A stretch of 64,000 bases of DNA from Arcobacter porcinus. Lineage in GTDB: Bacteria > Campylobacterota > Campylobacteria > Campylobacterales > Arcobacteraceae. Made by a program: the position numbers and the translations under genes. This document shows, one piece after another, positions 55,163 to 63,335 of this stretch; positions within the stretch are counted from its first letter, which is position 1, and every line of letters begins with the position of its first letter. The notes under the pieces were generated by a model. It was not told the origin of the DNA. It was given only the letters and a program-made list of their open reading frames with translations, and did not search any database. Location: assembly GCF_004299785.2 (NCBI RefSeq), contig NZ_CP036246.2, positions 682,001 through 746,000 of the forward strand, read 5' to 3'.

Positions 55163-56685
55163 ATATAGAAAAGAAAATAATATTAACAACACTAAACTCA
55201 AGATTTTCGCACTCAAGTCTATCTTTACGATATCTGTTTGCAAACTTAAAAGAGCTAAAAGATGAAGCAAAGATATTGGAGTTTGTAATAAATAGTCAAA
55301 ATCAAACTTTGGTTGAAGAGATTTTGGCATATAAACCAAAAGTTGTATTAATCTCAACATATATTTGGAATGCAAATGATGTAGCAGAACTAGTAAAATA
55401 TATAAAACTAATAAGCCCACAAACAATAGTTGCTTTGGGTGGTCCAGAAATTAGCCATTTACCACATAGAGTTGATTTTGAAAAAGCAGATTATTTTATG
55501 TTTGGAGAGGGTGAAGTAAGTGTTTATAACTTATGTAAAAATATTTTAGGTGGAATTAGACCAAAGGATAAAATAATAAGTGCAAAACCTGTTGAGTTTG
55601 ACAAAATTGCTTTGCCTTATGATTATTATACAGATTTTGATATACAAAATAGACATATTTATATAGAAAGTAGCAGAGGATGTCCATTTACTTGTGAGTT
55701 TTGTCTTTCTAGTATTGATTCATCAATGAGATATTTGCCTATTGATGTTTTTTTAAATGAGATTGATAAGCTTTGGAATAGGGGAGCAAGAAATTATAAG
55801 TTTATAGATAGAACTTTTAATCTTAAAATCTCTTTTGCAAAAGCTATTTTGGACTATTTTTTGGCAAAAGATGAGGACTATTTTTTACATTTTGAAGTAA
55901 TTCCTGATAATTTTCCTCTTGAGTTAAGGGAGAGATTAAAACAGTTTAAAGCTGGGAGTTTACAGCTTGAAGTAGGAATACAAACTCTAAACTTAGATGT
56001 TGCAAAAAATATAAATAGAAATCTTAGAATTGAAAAAATAAAAGATAATCTAAAATTCTTAAGCCAAGAGACAAAAGCTCATATGCATATAGATTTGATT
56101 GTAGGACTTCCTAGTGAAACTATTGAGAGTTTTAGAGAAAATCTTGATTTATTGTACACTTTAAGTTCTGGCGAAATACAAATTGGAATATTAAAAAAAC
56201 TTTCTGGAACTACCTTAAATAGGCACGATGAACTGCATGGAATGGTATATAATCCAAATCCGCCTTATGATATTTTAAAAAATAATTTGATAAATTTTGA
56301 TTTAATGCAAGATATGAAACGCTTTGCTAGATTTTGGGATATTGTTTACAATAGTGGAAATTTTGTAAAAACTTCAAAACTACTTTTCAAAGATGGTAAA
56401 GTGTTCAAAAACTTTTTTGATTTTAGTAAGTGGTTGTATAAAAGAAGTGAAAGTACATTTAAAATCTCTCTTGATAGAGTTGCTGAGTATTTGTTTGAGT
56501 ATTTAAGCCGTGATTATGAAGAGGAGATTTTGGTAAAAACAATTTTGGATGATGTGATGATGATAGAGGGTAGAAAAATACCACCATTTTTGAAAAAGTA
56601 TAAAAAATATGAGAAAGATTTTATTCAAATTGAACAAAGCAGGGCAAATAAAAGACAGATAAAAAGAGTTGATGATGAACTATAG
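55159..56685 (+). CDS. B12-binding-domain radical SAM protein (DUF4080 type)
   Basis: 508 residues from a TTG overlapping the WYL stop. An N-terminal cobalamin-binding-like Rossmann domain (about 5-130) is followed by a radical SAM barrel with SSRGCPFTCEFCLSS, giving the C-x3-C-x2-C cluster ligands (about 170-182), and a C-terminal DUF4080-like region. The family is widespread in Campylobacterota; the reaction is unknown. The B12 loop lacks an obvious DxHxxG motif, so the cobalamin may be bound base-on or not at all. Confidence 0.85.
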   Translation: MNIEKKIILTTLNSRFSHSSLSLRYLFANLKELKDEAKILEFVINSQNQTLVEEILAYKPKVVLISTYIWNANDVAELVKYIKLISPQTIVALGGPEISHLPHRVDFEKADYFMFGEGEVSVYNLCKNILGGIRPKDKIISAKPVEFDKIALPYDYYTDFDIQNRHIYIESSRGCPFTCEFCLSSIDSSMRYLPIDVFLNEIDKLWNRGARNYKFIDRTFNLKISFAKAILDYFLAKDEDYFLHFEVIPDNFPLELRERLKQFKAGSLQLEVGIQTLNLDVAKNINRNLRIEKIKDNLKFLSQETKAHMHIDLIVGLPSETIESFRENLDLLYTLSSGEIQIGILKKLSGTTLNRHDELHGMVYNPNPPYDILKNNLINFDLMQDMKRFARFWDIVYNSGNFVKTSKLLFKDGKVFKNFFDFSKWLYKRSESTFKISLDRVAEYLFEYLSRDYEEEILVKTILDDVMMIEGRKIPPFLKKYKKYEKDFIQIEQSRANKRQIKRVDDEL

Positions 56686-56755
56686 AATGATTATTTTTTC
56701 GCTTTTAGTATTATATATTCTGGCAGATATTTTTCATACATATTTTATAAAGTAA
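56675..56755 (+). CDS. Possible 26-residue membrane microprotein
   Basis: Starts MNYRMIIFSLLVLYILADIF, overlapping the end of the radical SAM gene. One hydrophobic helix. There is no clear ribosome site, so support is weak. Confidence 0.3.
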   Translation: MNYRMIIFSLLVLYILADIFHTYFIK

Positions 56756-56842
56756 GTATATTTTTAATTACTTTTTGGTTTAAAACTCTTTAGGGTACAA
56801 TCTTGCTTTTATAAAATAAATTTCACATGGATAAATTATAAT

Positions 56843-56993
56843 ATGAGTTCAAAATTTTTTACTAATCAATGGAATAACAAAAATTTTATCAATAGCTAAT
56901 ACAAAAACAATCTTATTGTTAACTATTATTATGGCATTACTGACATTTTTAGGTGTATTTTTTGTGTATAAACAAGTTTCTACTCAATTATAA
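56843..56993 (+). pseudogene. Chemoreceptor N-terminal remnant
   Basis: The frame from 56868 reads NGITKILSIANTKTILLLTIIMALLTFLGVFFVYKQ (written in pieces: NGITKILSIANTK, then a 20-residue helix, then YKQVSTQ), the pattern of the first membrane helix of a methyl-accepting chemotaxis protein, then stops. An ATG at 56843 (MSSKFFTNQ) is one frame off. The rest of the receptor is absent; KilA-N and RhuM genes follow. Confidence 0.4.
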
Positions 56994-57033
56994 TAAAGAT
57001 AGAAGACAAAATAAAATATTCTAGGAGATAAAA

Positions 57034-57849
57034 ATGGCAAATATAAAAGTCTTAGAAAATGAAATAACAGTTTTAAAGATTGAAGATGAAGATTATATTT
57101 GTATTACTGATATAGCAAAATATAAAGACAATATTTTTGCAAACGACATAATCAAAAATTGGCTCAGAAACCGTAATACAATAGAGTTTTTAGGTATTTG
57201 GGAACAATTAAACAATCCAGATTTTAAACCCGTCGAATTCGACGGGTTTAGAAAAGAAGCTGGATTAAATAGCTTTACAATGAGTCCTACAAAATGGATA
57301 CAAGGAACAAATGCAATAGGAATAGTTGCAAAATCTGGAAGATATGGGGGAACTTATGCACATAAAGATATAGCCTTTGAGTTTGCTTCTTGGGTTTCTG
57401 TTGAGTTCAAGCTTTATCTTATAAAAGAGTTTCAAAGATTAAAAGAACAAGAGTTAAAACAATTAGGTTGGGATATTAGAAGAAATCTTACAAAAATAAA
57501 CTACAAAATCCATACAGATGCAATAAAAGAAAATCTAATCCCAAAAGAGCTAAATTCTTCACAAATAAATTTTGTATATGCAAGTGAAGCAGATATTTTA
57601 AATGTTGCACTATTTGGAATGACTTCAAAAGAGTGGCGAGAACAAAACAAAGATGAAAAAGGAAATATAAGAGATACGGCAAATGTGAAAGAGCTTGTAT
57701 GTTTGGCAAATATGGAGTCTTTAAATGCACATTTTATAAATGAGGGATTATCTCAAAAAGATAGGCTTCAAAAGTTAAATAAAATAGCAATAGAGCAGAT
57801 GAAAATCTTAAGCCGCGAATATGTTAGAAAGTTAGAAAAAGTAAGATAA
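57034..57849 (+). CDS. KilA-N domain protein
   Basis: 271 residues. The N-terminal KilA-N domain (about 15-130) contains ICITDIAKYKDN, NTIEFLGIWEQLNN, SPTKWIQGTNAIGI and GTYAHKDIAFEFASWVS. KilA-N proteins come from phages and mobile elements and bind DNA. Inside the gene at codons 65-72 lies a 26-bp perfect palindrome built from codons otherwise rare here (CCC GTC GAA TTC GAC GGG). Strong AGGAG site. Paired with a RhuM gene 28 bases downstream. Confidence 0.9.
   Translation: MANIKVLENEITVLKIEDEDYICITDIAKYKDNIFANDIIKNWLRNRNTIEFLGIWEQLNNPDFKPVEFDGFRKEAGLNSFTMSPTKWIQGTNAIGIVAKSGRYGGTYAHKDIAFEFASWVSVEFKLYLIKEFQRLKEQELKQLGWDIRRNLTKINYKIHTDAIKENLIPKELNSSQINFVYASEADILNVALFGMTSKEWREQNKDEKGNIRDTANVKELVCLANMESLNAHFINEGLSQKDRLQKLNKIAIEQMKILSREYVRKLEKVR
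57225..57250. repeat. 26-bp perfect palindrome inside the KilA-N gene
   Basis: The half-site TAAACCCGTCGAA is followed directly by its reverse complement; the centre is GAATTC. It codes for residues 65-72 (KPVEFDGF) with G/C-ending codons not used by the rest of the gene. Confidence 0.85.
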
Positions 57850-57877
57850 GTAATTTAGTAAAAAAAAAGGTTTACAA

Positions 57878-58873
57878 ATGAGTGAAATATTAATCTACCA
57901 AAATGAAAATGGAAATATCAAAGTAGATGTAAGATTTGAAGATGGCTCAATATGGCTATCTCAAGCTCAAATTTGTGAAGTGTTTGGTAAAGCAAAATCA
58001 ACTATTAGTGAACATATTAAAGCTATTTTTGAAGAGGGTGAATTAGATGAAAAAGTGGTTGTTCGGAATTACCGAACAACCACTAAACATGGTGCTATTG
58101 AGGGAAAAACACAAACAAGTGACATAAAGATTTATAACCTCGATATGATAATTGCCATTGGTTTTAGAGTTCGTTCATCAACTGGTACAAAATTTAGAAT
58201 TTGGGCAAATGACAAATTAAAAGAGTACATCACAAAAGGTTTTGTACTAAATGATGAAAGATTTAAAAATGGCAACTCTATGGACTATTTTGATGAACTT
58301 CAGAAAAGACTTAGAGATATTAGAATCTCTGAAAAGTTCTTTTATCAAAAAATCAAAGACATCTATATGACAAGTATTGATTATGACCCAAAAGATGAAA
58401 AAACAATAGAGTTTTTTAAAATTGTTCAAAATAAGCTACTTTGGGCAGTATCATCTCAAACAGCAGCTGAACTTGTACACAATAGAGTAGATATAAGCAA
58501 AGCTCTTTTAGGGATGAGTTCGTACGATAAAGAAAATAAAAATGTAACAAAAAAAGATGTGAGTATTGCTAAAAATTATTTAAACGAAGAAGAGATAGAA
58601 CTCTTGGGGTTACTTGTAGAACAATATTTAGCATTTGCAGAAACTATGGCAATGCAAAGAACACCTATGTATATGAAAGATTGGATAGCAAGATTAGAAG
58701 CTATTATATCTTTAAATGGTAGAGAGTTACTAACTCATGTAGGAAAAATAAGCCATGAAATGGCAATTGCAAAAAGTGAATTAGAGTATCAAAAGTTTAA
58801 AGATGAACAAAAGAAGATAGAAAAAGTCCAAAGTTTAAAAGAGCTTGAAATTGATATAAAGAGATTAAAATGA
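57878..58873 (+). CDS. RhuM-family protein
   Basis: 331 residues. The RhuM core is present: DGSIWLSQAQICEVFGKAKSTISEH (helix-turn-helix-like), KIYNLDMIIAIGFRVRSSTG and TKFRIWANDKLKEYI. The C-terminal half has DYDPKDEKTIEFFKIVQNKL and a long helix. RhuM genes occur in accessory islands; the function is unknown. Codons 60-69 form a 13-bp perfect hairpin with loop AATTA. The stop overlaps the flavoprotein gene by four bases. Confidence 0.88.
   Translation: MSEILIYQNENGNIKVDVRFEDGSIWLSQAQICEVFGKAKSTISEHIKAIFEEGELDEKVVVRNYRTTTKHGAIEGKTQTSDIKIYNLDMIIAIGFRVRSSTGTKFRIWANDKLKEYITKGFVLNDERFKNGNSMDYFDELQKRLRDIRISEKFFYQKIKDIYMTSIDYDPKDEKTIEFFKIVQNKLLWAVSSQTAAELVHNRVDISKALLGMSSYDKENKNVTKKDVSIAKNYLNEEEIELLGLLVEQYLAFAETMAMQRTPMYMKDWIARLEAIISLNGRELLTHVGKISHEMAIAKSELEYQKFKDEQKKIEKVQSLKELEIDIKRLK
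58054..58084. repeat. 13-bp perfect hairpin inside the RhuM gene
   Basis: AGTGGTTGTTCGG / CCGAACAACCACT around the loop AATTA, coding residues 60-69 (VVVRNYRTTT). It uses codons such as CGG, CGA, TAC and ACC that are scarce nearby. Confidence 0.85.
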
Positions 58874-60098
58874 TATATGATTTAATAGTAATTGGTGCTG
58901 GACCAGCTGGAATAATGGCAAGTATTAGTGCTGCAAATGATGGTAAAAAAGTTCTTCTTTTGGAAAAAATGTCACAAATTGCTTTAAAATTAAAAGCAAC
59001 AGGTGGAGGAAAATGTAATCTTACAAATACTCTTGAAAAAGATGAATTTTGTGAGAAATTTGGGAAAAGTGGAAGATTTATAAAAGATGCTTTAGATACA
59101 TTTTCAAGAGATGATTTACTTAGCTTTTTTGCTTCAATTGGTGTTGAAACTATCGCAAGAGATGGATTTAGAATTTTTCCTATAAATCATAGTTCAACAG
59201 TTATTCTAGAAGCATTAAATAGTGAATTAGCTAGAGTAAAGGTTGAAGTGAAAACTTCAATAAAAGTAGAAAATATAATAAAAGAAGAAGATTTTTTTCT
59301 GTAAATACAGATTTTGGAATATTTAAATCAAAAAATATTATTCTTGCCTGTGGTGGAAAAGGTTATCCAACTTTAGGTGCAACAGGAGATGGATATGTTT
59401 TTGCCAAATCTTTAGGTCATAGTGTTACAAAAACACATCCAGCTATGATGCCACTTTTTACAAAAGAGAAAAACTTTGCATCTTGTAAAGCTGATACAAT
59501 TGCTAAAGCTGTTTTAAAAGTAGATATCAAAAAGTATAAAAATCTTAAACTGATTGGAGATTTGATTTTCACAAAAGATGGTTTAAGAGGACCTGTTATT
59601 TTAGATTTTGCAAGAGAAATTACTCCTATTTTAGAAAAATATGATGAAGTTCCTTTGTTGATTAGTTTTTTAAAAGGAAAAAATGAAGATGAAATTTATA
59701 AAATTATAAAAGATGAAATAGCTAAAAATCCTGAAGATAATATTTTACAAAATTTAGAAAAACTTTTAGCAAGAAGTGTAGCAAGTGAGATTTTGAATAT
59801 TTGTGAAATAGATAATAAACTAAGATTTAAACAAATTGACGGAATAAAACGAGAAAAACTTATCAAAACTCTAGCTTGGACACCATTTACAATCATTGGA
59901 CATGATGGATTTAGACAAGCTATGATTACAAGAGGTGGAATAAATTTGAAAGAGATTGATTCAAAAACAATGCAAAGTAGAGTTCTAAATGGGTTGTATT
60001 TTTGTGGAGAAATTGTAGATATAGATGGACCTTGTGGTGGATACAATCTTCAATGGTCTTTTTCAAGTGGCTTTTTAGCTGGGAAATTAAGAGATTAA
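58870..60098 (+). pseudogene. HI0933-like NAD(P)/FAD-dependent oxidoreductase, frameshifted
   Basis: Two parts make one protein. The first (58870-59304) has LIVIGAGPAGIMAS and ATGGGKCNLTNT, then stops after a T7 tract (59292-59298). Read in the frame one base on, the sequence continues GIFKSKNIILACGGKGYPTLGATGDGY to a normal C-terminus ending DGPCGGYNLQWSFSSG. Joined, about 409 residues, normal for the HI0933/BaiN family of flavoproteins. One more T would restore the frame, so this may be phase variation, decay or a homopolymer error. Confidence 0.85.
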
Positions 60099-60183
60099 AG
60101 CTATTAAAATAAGATTATAGATTCTGAAATAAAGAGAAATTATAATATAATATAGATTGATTAAAAAAATAGGAATGCAAATT

Positions 60184-60609
60184 ATGTTATTAATGAAACT
60201 AGAAGCAAGAGAAAAATTCGCCTTTTTACAATTGGCTCACTATTTAGCTAGAGCTGATAATAATTTTGGAAAAGATGAAGAAGATATTATCTTAGATTAT
60301 TGCTTAGAGATGGGAGTTGAAAACATAGACTCTTTTGATGTATCAAAATGTGATTTAGAAGCTATTTTAAAAAATTTTAAAAGTATAAGAAGTAGAAAAA
60401 TTGTTATTTTAGAACTAATGATTTTAGTTCATATTGATAAAGTATTTAATATAAATGAACAAGTTTTAATAGAAAAAATAGCAAAATATTTTGAGATTTC
60501 TGAAAAAGATATGCAAGATTTTTCTGCTTGGGGAAAATCGGTTGCAGTATTAAATGAAGTTGCAAAAGTTTATATAAATGATAATTATAGCCAAGAGATG
60601 ATCTCATAA
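60184..60609 (+). CDS. TerB-like protein
   Basis: About 141 residues from ATG 60184, chosen for its AGGA spacing; a TTG at 60157 is possible. The helical bundle REKFAFLQLAHYLARADNNFGKDEEDII and HIDKVFNINEQVLIEKIAKYF resembles the TerB/tellurite-resistance fold with its two acidic metal-site helices. No other ter genes are near. Two small genes follow with tight spacing. Confidence 0.7.
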   Translation: MLLMKLEAREKFAFLQLAHYLARADNNFGKDEEDIILDYCLEMGVENIDSFDVSKCDLEAILKNFKSIRSRKIVILELMILVHIDKVFNINEQVLIEKIAKYFEISEKDMQDFSAWGKSVAVLNEVAKVYINDNYSQEMIS

Positions 60610-60610
60610 A

Positions 60611-60811
60611 ATGAAAATAGTAGAAACAATAAGCAAACAAGTTGATAAGCTTCTTTTGGATTATAATAATCTAAAAGCTGAAAAAACTGCTTTGGAAGAG
60701 AAAATAAAAGAGCTAGTAAATGAAAATGATAAACTAGAAAGAAACAATCAAGATATGATTTTAAAAATAGATACTCTTTTGAAAAAGGAGAAATTAAATG
60801 AACAATCATAA
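60611..60811 (+). CDS. Small coiled-coil protein (ZapB-like)
   Basis: 66 residues, almost entirely a heptad-repeat coiled coil (LKAEKTALEEKIKELVNENDKLERNN). The size and pattern resemble the cell-division protein ZapB. It starts one base after the TerB-like stop and overlaps the next gene by 14 bases. Because the next gene resembles ZapA, a division-ring pair is a reasonable but unproven guess. Confidence 0.6.
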   Translation: MKIVETISKQVDKLLLDYNNLKAEKTALEEKIKELVNENDKLERNNQDMILKIDTLLKKEKLNEQS

Positions 60812-61025
60812 AGAGATAACAGTTCATATAAATAATATGGCATATACTTTTACTTTAGATGAAGAGATGCAAGAAGAGTTTAAAAATAATTTTGATTTAA
60901 CAAAAAACAATGATACAAAAGTTCTTATAAAAGCTTATATCACAGCATTACAACATAATAAAGAGTTAAAAAGAAGATTAGAAGAAGAGCTTTTAGAGAT
61001 ATCAAATAAACTTATAGGATATTAA
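60798..61025 (+). CDS. Small ZapA-like protein
   Basis: 75 residues. The short N-terminal beta pattern (EITVHINNMAYTFTLDEE) followed by a helix that ends in a coiled coil (ALQHNKELKRRLEEELLEI) resembles a short ZapA. The family match is weak. It overlaps the coiled-coil gene in another frame and supplies the AGGAT ribosome site for the prepilin-like gene. Confidence 0.5.
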   Translation: MNNHKEITVHINNMAYTFTLDEEMQEEFKNNFDLTKNNDTKVLIKAYITALQHNKELKRRLEEELLEISNKLIGY

Positions 61026-61026
61026 A

Positions 61027-61455
61027 ATCAAAGCTTTTTCTCTATTGGAAGTTTTAATTGTAATAATAATCCTAGCAGTAGTTTTTGCATTTTTCTCTCC
61101 AAAGATGCTTCAATTTATAAACTTTGGAGAGAAAAGTCAATTAAAAGTTGATTTTGCACTTATAAACTCTGCCTTGGCACAAAATAGAGCAAAAAATGAT
61201 TTACTACAAAATAGTATAAATTTATATCAACTTGATAGTGCAAGAGTAAATATAAAAAATGAAAAACTCTTTTCAAATATTCTACAAAAAGATATAAAAT
61301 CTACAACAACAATAGAAAAACAATCTGGTTCTTGGGCAAAAGTTGGGAATAAAGATTATATTTTTTTCACAAAAACACAAGAGTATGAATTTTCTTTAAA
61401 AGATGGTTTCTTTGAGTGTATTAGCCAAAAAGAGATATGTGAGAATTTAGATTGA
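61027..61455 (+). CDS. Type IV prepilin-like protein, probable AUC start
   Basis: About 143 residues. The N-terminus reads KAFSLLEVLIVIIILAVVF, a class III (prepilin) leader with the conserved glutamate at +5 after the predicted cut before F. The only standard start (TTG, 61045) lies inside this motif and would destroy it. An ATC at 61027 has AGGA exactly seven bases before it. It is followed by a pseudopilin-like C-terminus with two cysteines (ECISQKEIC). A minor pilin or type II secretion pseudopilin is likely. Stop overlaps the priA start. Confidence 0.75.
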   Translation: MKAFSLLEVLIVIIILAVVFAFFSPKMLQFINFGEKSQLKVDFALINSALAQNRAKNDLLQNSINLYQLDSARVNIKNEKLFSNILQKDIKSTTTIEKQSGSWAKVGNKDYIFFTKTQEYEFSLKDGFFECISQKEICENLD

Positions 61456-63299
61456 AATATTATGAACTTGCTATTTTAAAATCCCCTTTAAAAAACTTAA
61501 CATATCAAAGTGAATTTGAATTTGAAATTGGAAATATTGTTGAAGTTGCTTTAGCAAGAATAAAAAATAGTGTTGAAGCTGTTGTTGTAAAAAAAGTAGA
61601 TAAACCAGATTTTAAATGTAGTGATATATTAAGCAATACAAATAAGTATTTTAACTCATTTATGATGGAAATAGCTCTGTTTGTAAGTAAATATTATGTT
61701 TGCTCTTTTGGGCAAAGTATATCTTTGTTTCAATCTTTTAACAAAGAGTTTGAGTATAAAAGTTCTCAAATAGAGTTCAAAAAAGAGATAAAACTATCAA
61801 GTTATCAAGAAGAATCAAAAACTTTTTTAGACAATAAAAAACAGGCACTTCTATTTGCAAGAACAGGTGCTGGAAAAACAGAGATATATATAAAAACTAT
61901 AAAAGAGATTTTAAAACAAAATAAAGAGGCTGTATTATTGATGCCTGAAATCTCTTTAACTCCACAAATGCAAAAAAGACTTGAAGAGGTTTTTGGAAAT
62001 AGTGTTGCTATTTGGCACTCAAAAGTTACACCAAAAAAAAGAGCTAATATCTTAGAAAGCTTACAAAAAGGAGAGATAAAACTAATTGCAGGTGCAAGAT
62101 CTGCTCTTTTTTTACCTTTTAAAGATTTGGGATTAATTGTTGTAGATGAAGAGCATGATGACTCTTATAAAAGTGATAATACTCCTAGATATAGTGCAAA
62201 AGATTTAGCTATATTTATAGCAAAAAAGTTTGATATTAGGCTTATTTTAGGAAGTGCAACACCATCTATAAATAGTTTTGATAAAATTCCATATATAACT
62301 TTAAATAAAACTTTTTATGAAACAAAAAAAGATTATATATATGAAAATTCAAGTTTAAAAATATCTTCAAATTCACTTGAAAAAATATCAAAAAATCTTG
62401 AAAACAAAAATCAAGTTATAGTTTTTTTGCCTACAAGAGCAAATTTTAAGCATCAGATTTGTTCAGATTGTGGAAAAAGTGTTGAGTGCCCATTTTGTAG
62501 TGTTTCTATGAGTTTACATAGAAATGATTTGGCTTTAAAGTGCCATTATTGTGGTTTCGCTCAAAAAATACCTGAAACTTGCCCATCTTGTAGTAGTGGA
62601 ATTATAAAAAATCATAGAGTTGGAACTGCTGAGATTGAAGAGTTATTAAAAGAGTATTTTCCTAATAATATTATAAAAAGATTTGATAAAGATAGTATAA
62701 AAACAGAGAGTGCTTTGAAAAAAACTCTTGAAGAGTTTAATAAAAACAAAATTGATATTTTGGTTGGAACTCAAATGCTTTCAAAAGGGCATGATTATCA
62801 CAATGTTAAACTAGCAGTTGTTTTAGGAATAGATAGTTTATTAAATATGAACTCATATAAAGCAAGGGAGAATGCCTTAAGCCTTCTTATTCAAATCTCT
62901 GGAAGAAGTGGAAGAAATGGTTTTGGAGAAGTTATAATTGAGACAAAAAATGAGGAGTTTTTTAAATATTATTTAGAAAAAAGTAACTATTTGGAATTTT
63001 TAAAAGATGAACTAGAGTTTAGAAAAGAGCTTTATCCACCTTTTGTAAAACTAGCACGTGTTGTTTTTGCTCATAAAAATGGAATAAAAGTTCAAGAAGA
63101 ACTAAAATCTTATATTGAAATATTTAAAACAATAAATGAGCTTGAAATTGTAGGTTTTGGAGAGTGTGGAGTTTTTAGGATTGCAAATAAGTATAGATAT
63201 GAAATAGTATTAAGATCTAAAAATACAAAAGCACTATTAAATGCACTTCATACCATAAATAGCCCAAATGCTACTATTGATATGGATACTATTTATTAA
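61452..63299 (+). CDS. priA: Primosomal replication helicase PriA
   Basis: 615 residues (Campylobacterota-type, shorter than the E. coli protein). TTG start overlapping the prepilin stop, MKYYELAILKSPLKNLTYQS. Walker A is RTGAGKT, motif II is VDEEHD, and motif VI is QISGRSGRNG. Eight zinc-binding cysteines lie between (CSDCGKSVECPFC, CHYCGFAQKIPETCPSC). It restarts stalled replication forks. Confidence 0.95.
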   Translation: MKYYELAILKSPLKNLTYQSEFEFEIGNIVEVALARIKNSVEAVVVKKVDKPDFKCSDILSNTNKYFNSFMMEIALFVSKYYVCSFGQSISLFQSFNKEFEYKSSQIEFKKEIKLSSYQEESKTFLDNKKQALLFARTGAGKTEIYIKTIKEILKQNKEAVLLMPEISLTPQMQKRLEEVFGNSVAIWHSKVTPKKRANILESLQKGEIKLIAGARSALFLPFKDLGLIVVDEEHDDSYKSDNTPRYSAKDLAIFIAKKFDIRLILGSATPSINSFDKIPYITLNKTFYETKKDYIYENSSLKISSNSLEKISKNLENKNQVIVFLPTRANFKHQICSDCGKSVECPFCSVSMSLHRNDLALKCHYCGFAQKIPETCPSCSSGIIKNHRVGTAEIEELLKEYFPNNIIKRFDKDSIKTESALKKTLEEFNKNKIDILVGTQMLSKGHDYHNVKLAVVLGIDSLLNMNSYKARENALSLLIQISGRSGRNGFGEVIIETKNEEFFKYYLEKSNYLEFLKDELEFRKELYPPFVKLARVVFAHKNGIKVQEELKSYIEIFKTINELEIVGFGECGVFRIANKYRYEIVLRSKNTKALLNALHTINSPNATIDMDTIY

Positions 63300-63335
63300 A
63301 AATTATGTACAATCTTGAAATTAAAAGGAGATAAA

